Shown piece after piece: positions 52,501 through 61,824 of a DNA stretch of 64,000 nucleotides. Origin of the DNA: Murinocardiopsis flavida (GTDB lineage: Bacteria > Actinomycetota > Actinomycetes > Streptosporangiales > Streptosporangiaceae); contig NZ_PYGA01000018.1 of assembly GCF_003014485.1 (NCBI RefSeq), forward strand, positions 1 to 64,000. Reading direction: 5' to 3'. Position 1 is the first letter of the stretch, and each line of letters starts with the position of its first letter. The notes beneath the pieces were generated by a model. That model saw only the letters and a program-made list of their open reading frames with translations. It ran no database searches and was not told the DNA's origin. A program made the translations under genes and the position numbers.

Positions 52501-53271
52501 ATGGCACGGTATGAGCGCCTGTTCGACGCCGTGGTCGACGGCGTGCAACGGGTCGAGGACCTCGCGGTCCTCCTGGAGATCAGCCCGTCGACCGTGCGGC
52601 GCGCGCTCACCGAGCTCGAGCAGGCGGGCCGGGTGGTGCGCACCCACGGGGGCGCGGTGCCGGTCCCGGCCGGTGCCGCCGAGCTGTCCTGGACCGACAA
52701 GCAGCGGCGCAACGCCCCTGCCAAGCGCGCCATCGCCGACCACGCCGCCGGGCTCGTGGACGACGACCACGTCGTCATCCTCGACGCCGGGAGCACCACC
52801 ACGTTCATCGCCGAGCGGCTGGCGGAGCGCAGCGGGCTCGCCGTCATCACCAACGGCATGGGCCCGATGATCGCGCTCCAGCACGCCGAGGGGGTCGACC
52901 TGACCGTGGTCGGCGGCCGCCTCCGCCGCCGGCGCGGCTCCCTCGTCGGCGACCACGCCCGCGCCGTCCTCGAACGGGTCACGGCCGACATCGTGTTCGT
53001 CGGGGTCGACGGGCTGGATCCGGGGCGCGGGCTGAACTGCCCGAACCCCGAGATCGGCGGCCTCAAGGAGCTGCTGATGCGCAGCGCCCGGCGGACCGTC
53101 CTGGTCACCGACTCCGCCAAGGTCGGCGCGGCCCCGTTCCACCACTGGGCCCTGATCCCCGGCCCCTACACGCTGGTCACCGACAGCGCGATCAGCGACG
53201 ACGCACGCGCGGCGCTCGACGCGGACCCCCAGTGCGAGTCCGTCGTCCTCCCGCCCCGCACCTCCCCGTAA
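52501..53271 (+). CDS. DeoR family transcriptional regulator
   Basis: A 256-residue DeoR/GlpR-type repressor: HTH at about 15-52 ('VEDLAVLLEISPSTVRRALT', then 'RVVRTHGGAVP') and the sugar-phosphate-binding C-terminal domain with 'ILDAGSTTTFIAERL' and 'VTDSAKVG'. It probably binds a phosphorylated intermediate of the pathway encoded downstream. ATG 52501 has AGGCGGAA upstream; GTG 52495 is in frame. It heads the four-gene sugar-acid operon. Confidence 0.92.
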   Translation: MARYERLFDAVVDGVQRVEDLAVLLEISPSTVRRALTELEQAGRVVRTHGGAVPVPAGAAELSWTDKQRRNAPAKRAIADHAAGLVDDDHVVILDAGSTTTFIAERLAERSGLAVITNGMGPMIALQHAEGVDLTVVGGRLRRRRGSLVGDHARAVLERVTADIVFVGVDGLDPGRGLNCPNPEIGGLKELLMRSARRTVLVTDSAKVGAAPFHHWALIPGPYTLVTDSAISDDARAALDADPQCESVVLPPRTSP

Positions 53272-53350
53272 CCCCTGCTCGTTTGCGCAGGGCCGCCGCC
53301 CCGGCGGCACGGGCCGATCCGCCGCACAGTTCCCCGAAAGGCCGTACCCG

Positions 53351-54748
53351 ATGGAATTGCACCTGATAGGCGCGCTGCTGCTCGGCGTCGCCGCCGTCGT
53401 CGCCGTGATCCTCTGGTCCCGGTTGGACGCGTTCATCGGCCTGCTCGCCGGGGCGATGGTCACCGGCATGATCGCCGGGGTCCCGCCGGCCGAGCTGCTC
53501 ACCATGATCACCGACGGGTTCGGCAGCACCCTCGCGGGGATCGGCATCGTCATCGCGCTCGGCGTGATGATCGGCAAGGTACTGGAGGAGAGCGGCGGCG
53601 CCGACGCGCTCGCCAAGATGTTCGTCCGGATGATGGGCAAGGGCCGCGAGGACGTCGCCATGACCGCCACTGGCGCCGTCGTGTCGATCCCCGTGTTCTG
53701 CGACTCCGGGTTCGTCATCCTGCACCCGCTCGCCAAGTCGCTCGCCCGCAAGTACGGCAAGCCGCTCGTCGTGGTCAGCCTCGCCCTGGCCGGCGGCCTG
53801 TCGGTCACCCACCACATGGTACCCCCGACCCCCGGGCCCCTCGCCGCCGTCGGCCTGCTCAACGCCGACATGGGCAGCGTGGTCCTCGCCGGGATCGTGT
53901 TCTCCGTCCTGCTGCTGCCCGTGGTGGTCGCCTACGCCCGCTACATCGGTCCGAAGCTGGAGCGCGAGCTCGACCCGTCGCTGGTCGCGGTGGGCGAGAG
54001 CGGCGCCGAGGCGCACGGCGAGCCGCGCAGCGGCGGCACGGGCATCACGGTGCGCGGCCGCGACATCGCCGACGAACCGGCCGACCCCGGCATCAACCCG
54101 CTGCGCGCGAGCATCCCGCTGCTGCTGCCGCTGGTGCTGATCATCGGCAACACCGTCAGCGCGGCGGTGGCCGAGGGGTCGCGGGTCCACTCGATCTTCG
54201 CCGTCGTCGGCGAACCCGCCGTCGCACTGCTCATCGGCCTCGTGGTGGCCGTCTACCTGCTGCCGCCGCGCGGCACCAAGCGCGCGACCGTGGTCGGCTG
54301 GCTCACCGCCGCCGCGGCGTCGGCGGGGATGATCGTCTTCATCACCGGGGCGGGCGGCGCGTTCGGCGAGGTCCTGCGCGGCTCCGGTGTCGGCGACGCC
54401 CTCGCCGAGGCCGTGTCCGGCTGGCCGGTGCCGATGTTCCTCATGCCGTTCCTCATCGCCAGCTTCGTCCGCGTCGCCCAGGGCTCGGGGACCGTCGCCA
54501 TCATCACCTCCGCGACCCTGAGCGCGCCCATCGTCGAGGCGGCCGGTGTGAGCCCCACACTCGCGGTCCTGTCGGCCTGCGCCGGCTCGATCGTGTTCTC
54601 CTACTTCAACGACAGCTACTTCTGGGTCGTGACCCGGTTCACCGGACTCTCCGGCATCCCGGCGATGAAGATGTGGAGCGGGATGACCACGGTCCTGTGG
54701 CTCGCGACGCTGCCCCTGCTCGCCATCGCGGCGCTGATCCTGGGCTGA
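53351..54748 (+). CDS. GntP family permease
   Basis: A 465-residue gluconate/sugar-acid permease (GntP family): 'LIGALLLGVAAVVAVILWSR' at the N-terminus, a GntP signature 'CDSGFVILHPLAKSLA', 'VTHHMVPPTPGPLAA' and 'SYFNDSYFWVVTRF' near the end. It imports a sugar acid by proton symport. It lies after the DeoR gene and before the DUF1537 kinase, so the substrate is probably a four-carbon acid such as a threonate or erythronate. Confidence 0.93.
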   Translation: MELHLIGALLLGVAAVVAVILWSRLDAFIGLLAGAMVTGMIAGVPPAELLTMITDGFGSTLAGIGIVIALGVMIGKVLEESGGADALAKMFVRMMGKGREDVAMTATGAVVSIPVFCDSGFVILHPLAKSLARKYGKPLVVVSLALAGGLSVTHHMVPPTPGPLAAVGLLNADMGSVVLAGIVFSVLLLPVVVAYARYIGPKLERELDPSLVAVGESGAEAHGEPRSGGTGITVRGRDIADEPADPGINPLRASIPLLLPLVLIIGNTVSAAVAEGSRVHSIFAVVGEPAVALLIGLVVAVYLLPPRGTKRATVVGWLTAAAASAGMIVFITGAGGAFGEVLRGSGVGDALAEAVSGWPVPMFLMPFLIASFVRVAQGSGTVAIITSATLSAPIVEAAGVSPTLAVLSACAGSIVFSYFNDSYFWVVTRFTGLSGIPAMKMWSGMTTVLWLATLPLLAIAALILG

Positions 54749-54797
54749 TGGACGACACTGGACACCACTGGACGAGCGCGCTGAAGGGAGTGCCGAC

Positions 54798-56138
54798 ATG
54801 GCCGAAGTACTGGTCGTCGCCGACGACCTGACCGGGGCGAACGCCACCGGTGCGCGGTTCGCGCGCTCCGGGATGCGCGTGGGCACGGTCGCGCCCGAAC
54901 ACGTCGCCGACGCCATGACCGACTACGACGTCGTCATCGCCAACCTCGACAGCCGCCACCTGCCGCCCGACCAGGCCGCCGACCTGGTGACCGACGTCAT
55001 CGAGGCGGTCTGGCCGGTGGGGCTCGTGGTCAAGCGCACCGACACCACCCTGCGCGGCAACATCGGCGCCGAACTGGAGGCCGCCTGGCGCGCGGTGCGC
55101 GACCGGGTGCCGCACACGACCCCGGTCCGCGCCCTGTTCGTCCCGGCGTTCCCCGCCTCGGGGCGGGTGACGGTCGACGGACTGCAACTCCTCGACGGCG
55201 TCCCGCTGGAGCGGACCGAGTTGGCCGTCGACCCGCTGAGCCCCATGCACACCAGCGACGTCGCCGAGATCATCGCCCAGCAGAGCGCGCTGCCGGTGCG
55301 GCACGTGCCCATCCGGCAGATCACCCACGCGATGCTCACCGCCGACCTGCTGGCAGGCGGCGAACCCGTCCTCGTCTGCGACGCGTTCACCGAGCAGCAC
55401 CTCGCCGACATCGCCGCGGCCGCCGCCGAGGCGCACCGCCGCGACGGCACCGTGTGGGTGTCGGTCGACCCCGGCCCGGCCGGCGCGCTGCTGGCCGACG
55501 AACTGCGGCTCCGCGGCCGGGCCGGGACCCGCGGCCCGCTGCTGGGCGTCGTCGGCAGCGCGACCGAACTGACGCGGCGGCAACTCGACGCGGTGGCCCG
55601 CACGGGCCCGGTGCGGTTCGTCGACGTCGACGCCGCCCGGTTCGGCGCCGACCCCGGGCACCGGTCCGAGGTCGCCCTGCGGCTCGCCGAGGCGCTGGAG
55701 GCGTCCCGCTTCCCCCAACTGGTGGTGTTGCGCACCGCGGGGTCGGCCGCCGACGTCGTGGAGCTGCCGATACGGGACCGGCGTGCGCTGCCGCGCCAGA
55801 TCGCCGAGCTGGTCGAGGGGGTGCTGCGCGGGATCGAACGCGACCTCGGCGCGCACGCGCTCCCGACCGGGCTCTACACCAGCGGCGGCGACGTCACCTC
55901 GGCGGTGCTCGACACACTGGGGGTGCAGGCGTTCGAGGTGGGCGGCGAGGTCATCCCGCTCGCCGTGCACGGCATCCTCAGCGGCGGCCTCCTCGACGGG
56001 GTCCCCGTCGTCACCAAGGGCGGGATGGTCGGCGACGACTCCGCCCTCGCCGAATGCTTCGGCAAGCTGCGCCGAGCGGCGCAGGCGCGCCTCCGCCAGG
56101 TGCGCGCCGAAGTCACCGAACAGGTCATGCCCCTGTGA
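54798..56138 (+). CDS. Four-carbon acid sugar kinase (DUF1537)
   Basis: A 446-residue DUF1537 kinase: 'VVADDLTGANATGARFARSG' at the N-terminus, 'VKRTDTTLRGNIGAE' near 75-90, and nucleotide-binding 'TSGGDVTSAVLDTLGV' near 358-373. Members phosphorylate D-threonate, D-erythronate or related acids with ATP. Position beside PdxA2-like gene matches the proven D-threonate/D-erythronate routes, in which the kinase product is oxidised and decarboxylated to dihydroxyacetone phosphate. GGGAG precedes the ATG. Confidence 0.93.
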   Translation: MAEVLVVADDLTGANATGARFARSGMRVGTVAPEHVADAMTDYDVVIANLDSRHLPPDQAADLVTDVIEAVWPVGLVVKRTDTTLRGNIGAELEAAWRAVRDRVPHTTPVRALFVPAFPASGRVTVDGLQLLDGVPLERTELAVDPLSPMHTSDVAEIIAQQSALPVRHVPIRQITHAMLTADLLAGGEPVLVCDAFTEQHLADIAAAAAEAHRRDGTVWVSVDPGPAGALLADELRLRGRAGTRGPLLGVVGSATELTRRQLDAVARTGPVRFVDVDAARFGADPGHRSEVALRLAEALEASRFPQLVVLRTAGSAADVVELPIRDRRALPRQIAELVEGVLRGIERDLGAHALPTGLYTSGGDVTSAVLDTLGVQAFEVGGEVIPLAVHGILSGGLLDGVPVVTKGGMVGDDSALAECFGKLRRAAQARLRQVRAEVTEQVMPL

Positions 56139-56192
56139 GACGCCCGGCCGACCGGGCGCGGGCCGGGCCCGCCCACCGGGCGGCGCCCGCAG

Positions 56193-56223
56193 CCACACCA
56201 GTCCCACACCAGTCCCACACCAG
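56193..56223 (+). repeat. Three short CCACACCAGT-type repeats
   Basis: Three copies of a near-10-bp unit (CCACACCAGT, with an extra C between copies) lie just before the PdxA2 start. Short slippage-type repeat, function unclear. Confidence 0.6.
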
Positions 56224-56248
56224 CACGTATGAGGGAGCTTTGGACACC

Positions 56249-57271
56249 ATGAACGAACGCCCGACCCTGGCCGTGACCGTGGGCGACCCGGTCGGCATCG
56301 GCCCGGAGATCACCGTGCGCACGCTCGCCGAGGCGGGCACCGCCGCTCCGGCGCGCGGCGTGGTGGTGGCCGACCCCGCGGCCCTGGAGCGCGCGGTCGC
56401 CGTCTGCGGGCTCGACGTCCGGATCCGCGTCGTCGACTCCTTCGACCTGCCGCCCGAGCAGGACGGCGTCATCGACTGCTACGACGTCGGCGTGCTCGGG
56501 GCGGCCGAACTGCCGTGGGGCGAGGTCGACGCGCGCGCGGGCCGCGCCGCGGTGCGCGCCATCGAGGTGGCGACGAAGGCCGCCATGGACGGCGCCGTCG
56601 CCGGGATCGTCACCGGCCCCATCAACAAGGAGGCGATCTGGGCCTCGGGGAGCGAGCACCTCGGCCACACCGAGATGCTCGGCGCCCTCACCGGCACCAC
56701 GCGGCAGAACACCATGTTCGTCGTCCGCGGCAAGAGCATCTTCTTCGCGACGCGGCACCTGTCACTGCGCAAGGCGCTCGACCAGATCAGCGAGGAGCAG
56801 CAGACCGGCGCCATCGAGGAGGCCCTCACCGCGCTGCGCGTGTTCGGCCGCGACGCACCGCGCCTCGCCGTCGCCGCGGTGAACCCGCACGGGGGAGAGA
56901 ACGGGGCGTTCGGCGACGAGGAGATCGTGCACATCACCCCGGCGGTGGAGCGGGCGCGCGCCAAGGGCGCCGACGTCAGCGGGCCGATCCCGGCCGACTC
57001 GGTCTTCCACCACCTGCTCTCCGACCGCTACGACGGCGTGGTCTCCCAATACCACGACCAGGGCCACATCGCGGCGAAGACCTTCGACTTCGACGGGACC
57101 ATCTCGGTGACCGTGGGGCTGCCGATCCTGCGCACCTCCGTCGACCACGGAACGGCGTTCGACATCGCGGGGCAGGGCGTCGCCGACCCCGGCACCATGC
57201 GGTCGGCGTTCCTGCACGGCGCCGAGTTCGCGAAGTTCGCCGACCGCATCCGCGCCGAATACGCCACCTGA
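56249..57271 (+). CDS. pdxA2: PdxA2-type four-carbon acid phosphate dehydrogenase
   Basis: A 340-residue member of the PdxA family: 'VTVGDPVGIGPEI' at the N-terminus, and metal-binding 'HLGHTEML', 'YHDQGHIAAK' and 'VDHGTAFDIAG'. In DUF1537-linked loci the PdxA2 enzymes oxidise phospho-threonate or phospho-erythronate with NAD and decarboxylate it to dihydroxyacetone phosphate. The alternative, pyridoxine synthesis, is less likely since the gene sits in a sugar-acid operon and the organism should make PLP by PdxST. ATG 56249 has GAGGGAGC upstream. Confidence 0.9.
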   Translation: MNERPTLAVTVGDPVGIGPEITVRTLAEAGTAAPARGVVVADPAALERAVAVCGLDVRIRVVDSFDLPPEQDGVIDCYDVGVLGAAELPWGEVDARAGRAAVRAIEVATKAAMDGAVAGIVTGPINKEAIWASGSEHLGHTEMLGALTGTTRQNTMFVVRGKSIFFATRHLSLRKALDQISEEQQTGAIEEALTALRVFGRDAPRLAVAAVNPHGGENGAFGDEEIVHITPAVERARAKGADVSGPIPADSVFHHLLSDRYDGVVSQYHDQGHIAAKTFDFDGTISVTVGLPILRTSVDHGTAFDIAGQGVADPGTMRSAFLHGAEFAKFADRIRAEYAT

Positions 57272-57491
57272 CCGACCACCCCGGCAGCCGTCCACTGTCC
57301 GCGGTGGTGTTCGTGCTGCTGGGTGCTCCGCACTCCCTTACCGCGCTCGCCGCGCGGAGAGAGCGCCGCCGCGAAACCGCGACCGATCCGGGGCGGGGTC
57401 GGCTCCGAACCACTGGCGGATCCCGGTCCGGCAAGGGAGGCTGGGGTCCCGGCGGTTCGGCCCACCGGGGCCGAGCGAGGAGGCGGAGCAA

Positions 57492-57683
57492 ATGAAGGTC
57501 TGGATCCTGCTGATCATCGGCGTGCTACTGGTGCTCATGGGGGCGACCTGGGGCTTGCAGGGCATCGGTGTGCTGCCCGGAAGCGTGATGTCGGGCGTGA
57601 CCCTGTGGGCCGTGGTCGGACCTATCGTCGCCATCGGCGGCGTGGCGCTGATCGTCTGGGGGCTGCGCAGTCGGCGGTCCTGA
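57492..57683 (+). CDS. Small two-helix membrane protein
   Basis: A 63-residue protein with helices at about 3-21 and 37-57 and a basic C-terminus (RSRRS). GAGGAGGCGG precedes the ATG, a strong ribosome site. Small proteins of this type are common in actinobacteria; function unknown. A stem-loop follows seven bases after the stop. Confidence 0.75.
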   Translation: MKVWILLIIGVLLVLMGATWGLQGIGVLPGSVMSGVTLWAVVGPIVAIGGVALIVWGLRSRRS

Positions 57684-58013
57684 CATCCCGGCCCGCCGCC
57701 TTACTGCGGCGGCGGGCCCGGGTGCGTGGTGGCCGCTGGACACGGGTGTGCGGGGACGGCGGGCCCCGGAGTCCGGGACTGCGGGACTGCGGGACCCGGA
57801 GTCTGGCACGGAGGGAACCCCGGGGGTGCGGTGCGGGCGTTCCGGACGATCGGCGGCGGTGCGGGAAGGCCCCAGCGGCGGGCGGTGCGGGCCCGGTCCG
57901 GCGTCGTGCGGCGTGCGCTACCTGCATGTGTGGGGCGTCTGGGCTAGAATCCGGGCAATTACAACGACGACGTTCCGGCGGCAACGACGACCGCCGAGAG
58001 ATTGGGGACGCCC
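57684..58013. other. Intergenic region with terminator and short repeats
   Basis: 330 bp. The first part holds the terminator listed next. Around 57760-57815 short CGGGACTGCGGGAC-type units repeat. TAGAAT at 57945-57950 could be a -10 box for adenosine deaminase but lacks a clear -35. No gene seen. Confidence 0.45.
57690..57718 (+). terminator. Stem-loop after the small membrane protein
   Basis: Arms at 57690-57699 and 57709-57718 form a perfect 10-bp GC stem with a 9-base loop, seven bases after the stop codon. Likely terminator without U-tract. Confidence 0.6.
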
Positions 58014-59165
58014 ATGAGCCGCATCACGCGCGACACCATCCGCAGGCTCCCGAAGGTGCTGCTGCACGACCACCTCGACGGCGGGCTCCGCCCGTCGACA
58101 CTGCTCGAACTCGCCGCCGAAACCCCTGGCGCCGAACTTCCGGCCGCCGACCCCGAGCGCCTCGCCGCGTGGTTCGCCGGCCCACTGCGCTCCGGCGGCG
58201 GCGCCCCCACCACGCACGAGACCTTGCTCGCCCGGTTCGCGCCCGTGCTCGCCCTGCTCCAGACCGCGCCGGCACTCACCCGCGCAGCCGTGGAGTGCGC
58301 CCAGGACCTCGCGGCCGACGGCGTCGTCTACGCCGAGGTCAAGTTCGCACCCGAGCAGCACACCGGCGGCGGCCTCACCCGTGCCCAGGCGGTCGACGCC
58401 GTCCTCGAAGGGCTGCGGGTCGGCGCGGCGCGCGCCAGGCAGATGGGCCGCACGATCGACGTCCGGCTGCTGCTCACCGCCATGCGGCAGGCCGCCGACT
58501 CCATGGAGATCGCCGACCTCGCCGTGCGCAACCGCGGCCGCGGCGTGGTCGGCTTCGACATCGCCGGGCCCGAGGCCGGGTACCCCCCGACCCGGCACAT
58601 CTCGGCCTGCGAGTACATCAAGCGCGAGAACTTCAACCTCACCCTGCACGCGGGCGAGGGGTTCGGCCTGTCGTCCATCTGGGAGGCCATCCAGTGGTGC
58701 GGCGCCGACCGCCTCGGCAATGGTGTGCGCATCGTCGACGACATCGTCCCCGGCTCCGCCGCCGACGGCTCCGACACCAAGCTGGGCACGCTGGCCTCCT
58801 ACGTGCGCGACCGGCGCGTCCCGCTGGAGCTGTGCCCCACGGCGAACGTGTCCATCGGCGCGGTGCCCTCGCTCGCCGACCACCCGGTCGACCTGCTGCG
58901 CAGGCTCCGCTTCCGCGTCACGGTGAACACCGACAACCGGCTCATCGGCGGCACCACCCTCACGGAGGAGTTCGAGGCGCTGTCGCAGATGTTCGGGTAC
59001 ACCCTCGCCGACCTGCGCTGGTTCACGGTGAACGCCATGAAGTCGGCGTTCATAGGGCACGACGAACGCCTGGCGCTCATCAACCGGGTGATCAAGCCGG
59101 CCTACGCCACCGAGCACGCCGCCTCCGTGGGCGCGTCCTTCTTCCGCAAGGAGGACTCCTGGTGA
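58014..59165 (+). CDS. add: Adenosine deaminase
   Basis: A 383-residue zinc hydrolase converting adenosine to inosine. Metal ligands are in 'LLHDHLDGGLRP' (His18, His20); 'HAGEGFG' (near 209) holds the third His, and 'VNTDNRLIGG' (near 304) the Asp. 'CPTANVSIGA' is the substrate-site motif in place of the common CPxSN. Length is slightly above the usual 330-350. ATG 58014 is preferred over TTG 58002. Confidence 0.93.
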   Translation: MSRITRDTIRRLPKVLLHDHLDGGLRPSTLLELAAETPGAELPAADPERLAAWFAGPLRSGGGAPTTHETLLARFAPVLALLQTAPALTRAAVECAQDLAADGVVYAEVKFAPEQHTGGGLTRAQAVDAVLEGLRVGAARARQMGRTIDVRLLLTAMRQAADSMEIADLAVRNRGRGVVGFDIAGPEAGYPPTRHISACEYIKRENFNLTLHAGEGFGLSSIWEAIQWCGADRLGNGVRIVDDIVPGSAADGSDTKLGTLASYVRDRRVPLELCPTANVSIGAVPSLADHPVDLLRRLRFRVTVNTDNRLIGGTTLTEEFEALSQMFGYTLADLRWFTVNAMKSAFIGHDERLALINRVIKPAYATEHAASVGASFFRKEDSW

Positions 59166-59356
59166 CCGCGCCCGGGGCCGCCGCGGTTTAAGGCGTTGCG
59201 GCTGGGGCCGTCGCGCCCGAGATCGTCGCGCCTGGGGGCGCCGCGCTTCCGTGCTGATCCGCCGCAGGTCAGCGCGTGCCTGTGGACGGATTCGGCGCGG
59301 GTGGCGGCCGACCGCCTACCATCTGAGCCCTTGACTCGCACAGACGGGAGCAGGCC

Positions 59357-60376
59357 ATGCGGTTCGCCGTTCAGATCCAGATCGACGCCCCTGCCGGGGA
59401 GGTCCCGCTCGACCGCCTCCGCACGCTCGGCGCCGCCCAGTGCGTCCTCCGGTCGCTGCACACGATCGCGCGCATCGACGCCCCCGAGGGCAAGAGCGTC
59501 CACGTGTGCGACATCCGCTGCGTCGGCCATGCCGGCGGGGTCGCCGCCCGGGTCGTCGCCCGCGCCCCCGGCGCAGCCCACGCCGAGACCGGACTGCGCC
59601 TGGCGCTCCGTCGGCTCCTCAGCGAGGACACCGTGCTCCGGGGCTGGCGCGTGGGCGTGTGCCGCGCCGAGGCCCACTCCGCCGACGCCGTCAAGCTCAC
59701 CGGCGCCGATCCCCTCACCGCGCTGCGCCTCGACATCATCGGCGGCGACCCGCTCGACCGCGGCCGCATCCGCCGCACACTGCTCGACCTCGCGCCGCGG
59801 CTGCGCGCGTTCGGTCCCGAGATGTTCGGCGCGTCCGCAGCGGGCGCGGGCGGGCGTGGCGCGCACCGCGGCGCCCTGCTCGCCGGGGCACTGCTGGCCG
59901 GCGCCACCATCGTCCTCGACGGCCTGCTCAGCGACATCCGCGCCATGCAGTGGACCGACGGCACCGCCGCCGACATCGTCGGCCCGTGGATCCTGGGCGA
60001 CCTCCCGCCGCCCATCGAGCGCTACGACACCCGTTTCGCGCACCGCCTCCTGCTCGTGGCGGGCTGCGGCGCGCACCGGCTGGTCGAACCCGTGTGGCAG
60101 CCGCCCACCTGCCTCGCCGAGGCGTTCGCGGTGCGGCTGATGTTCCAGCGCGGCCTTGAGCTGGTCGGCAGGTACGACCTGCTGTCCGATCCCGGCACCG
60201 CGTTCGCCGCGCTGACCGCCAACGCCTTCGACCCCGCCCACAGCGAGGCCCTGGCCCGGTTCGGCGGAGCCGGGTCCGCGGACTCCGGCACACCCGCGGT
60301 ACCGCACTCCGCCTGGTTCGAGCCCATCGACCCCGTCCGCGCCGTGCACCCTTACGCCGCGCCCCGATCCGGGTGA
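59357..60376 (+). CDS. Unrecognised 339-residue protein
   Basis: No family identified. The sequence shows no signal peptide; a moderately hydrophobic stretch near 175-195 ('GALLAGALLAGATIVLDGLL') is the only possible membrane or buried helix. Several Cys (near 29, 51, 56, 102, 227) and the pairs 'VHVCDIRCVGHAGG' and 'VAGCGAHR' might form a small metal or redox site. GGGAG stands before ATG 59357. Codon use is normal, so it is a resident gene. No operon partners: flanked by adenosine deaminase (192 bp) and a histidine kinase (233 bp). Confidence 0.7.
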   Translation: MRFAVQIQIDAPAGEVPLDRLRTLGAAQCVLRSLHTIARIDAPEGKSVHVCDIRCVGHAGGVAARVVARAPGAAHAETGLRLALRRLLSEDTVLRGWRVGVCRAEAHSADAVKLTGADPLTALRLDIIGGDPLDRGRIRRTLLDLAPRLRAFGPEMFGASAAGAGGRGAHRGALLAGALLAGATIVLDGLLSDIRAMQWTDGTAADIVGPWILGDLPPPIERYDTRFAHRLLLVAGCGAHRLVEPVWQPPTCLAEAFAVRLMFQRGLELVGRYDLLSDPGTAFAALTANAFDPAHSEALARFGGAGSADSGTPAVPHSAWFEPIDPVRAVHPYAAPRSG

Positions 60377-60609
60377 CCCCGCAGTGCAGGGCCACGCGGC
60401 AGGTCGCCGCGCCCTTCCACCCGGGGTCGCCGTCCTTCCCTGCCCTGCCCAAGGACCGCCGTCCCTTCACGTCCGAGGCCGCCGTGCCGCTACTCCGCCG
60501 GGGGTAGGGCCGTGGCGCCCGTGGCCGCGGCGTCCTTCCCCGGGGGTACCCGCGGATTCCGCCTGGGAGACGACGCGGTCCGGCGGCCCCGCCCCGTAAC
60601 GTCAATGAC

Positions 60610-61824
60610 GTGTCCACGCTGAACAAGAGATTCGTCCGCGATCTCGTCCTGGTGGCGGTCCTCGCCGCCGTGCTGGTGGTGTTCTCGCCCCTGGTGCCGC
60701 GCGACTCCCTGTCCGCTCCGCGCGACCTCGACCCCCTGGGCTACGCCCTGCTCATCGCCTCGTGCGCGGTGCTGCTCGGCCGCCACCGGTGGCCCGGGGC
60801 GGCCCTCGTCGCCACCACCGCGTGCGTCCTCACCTACACCGTTCTGCACTACCCCGGCTACTTCTTCCCGGTGGCGCCGGTCTGGGCGCTGTACGCCGCC
60901 GTGGCCTACGGGCGGCGGGTGCTCGGCGCGGTGGTCTCGGTCGTGGTTCCCGTCACCATCCTGATCGTCAGCATGCGGCAGAGCAGCGACCCCGCGGTCA
61001 TCGCCGACGGCCCCGCCTGGATCGCCGGCTGGATGGTGGCGGCGGCGGTGGGCGGCGAGATCAGCCGCCGCCGCACGTCCTTCGTGAACGCGGTCCAGGC
61101 GCGGGCGCTCGCCGCCGAGCAGGCCCTGGAGGAGACCGCGCGCCGCCGCGCGGGCGAGGAGCGGCTGCGCATCGCCCGTGAACTGCACGACTCCCTCACC
61201 CATACCCTGTCGGTGATGAACGTCCAAGCGGGGGTGGCCGTCCACCTGCTCGACAAGCAGCCGCACCGCGACGAAGAGACCTACCGCGCGCTCACCACCA
61301 TCAAGGCGGCCAGCCACGAGGCGCTGCGCGAACTGCGGGCCACGCTGGGGGTGCTGCGCACCCGCGGCGAGCCGCCCGGCCCGCCGCCGAGCCTGCGCCG
61401 ACTCCCCGAACTGGTCAAGGCCGCCGAGGACACCGGGAGCCGTGTCGAGGTCGTGGTCGAGGGGCGGCAGCGCCCACTGCCCGTCGAGGTCGACCGCGCC
61501 GCCTACCGGGTGGTGCAAGAGGCGCTGACCAACGCGGCGCGGCACGCGCCCGGTGCCCGGGTGGCCGTCCGGGTCGGGTACCGCGGCGAGGCCGTCGTCA
61601 TCGACATCGAGGACGACGGGTCCCCGGCGGCGACCCGAACCGCCGCACCGGCGCCCGGCGGCGACGGCCACGGCCTCGTGGGCATGCGCGAGCGCGTCGT
61701 GGCGGTCGACGGCACGCTGCGCGCCGGGCCGCGCTCGCCGTCCGGCTACGCGGTCCACGCGATCCTGCCCGTCGACCCCGAATCACCCGTGCCGCACCGA
61801 CCCGATGGATTGGACCAGGGATGA
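60610..61824 (+). CDS. NarL-type sensor histidine kinase (HisKA_3)
   Basis: A 404-residue kinase with four or five hydrophobic segments up to residue 155 and no separate sensor domain, then HisKA_3 with the phospho-His in 'IARELHDSLTHTLSVM' and an HATPase domain ('VVQEALTNAARHAP', 'GHGLVGMRERV'). GTG 60610 has no ribosome site and may be read leaderless. The regulator gene overlaps its stop by four bases. A member of the same family as the kinase at 42 kb, with much the same layout. Confidence 0.88.
   Translation: MSTLNKRFVRDLVLVAVLAAVLVVFSPLVPRDSLSAPRDLDPLGYALLIASCAVLLGRHRWPGAALVATTACVLTYTVLHYPGYFFPVAPVWALYAAVAYGRRVLGAVVSVVVPVTILIVSMRQSSDPAVIADGPAWIAGWMVAAAVGGEISRRRTSFVNAVQARALAAEQALEETARRRAGEERLRIARELHDSLTHTLSVMNVQAGVAVHLLDKQPHRDEETYRALTTIKAASHEALRELRATLGVLRTRGEPPGPPPSLRRLPELVKAAEDTGSRVEVVVEGRQRPLPVEVDRAAYRVVQEALTNAARHAPGARVAVRVGYRGEAVVIDIEDDGSPAATRTAAPAPGGDGHGLVGMRERVVAVDGTLRAGPRSPSGYAVHAILPVDPESPVPHRPDGLDQG

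Noticed and set aside
56249-57271. PdxA of pyridoxine synthesis
   Set aside because: Operon with DUF1537 kinase, GntP and DeoR fits PdxA2; no other pyridoxine gene is near.
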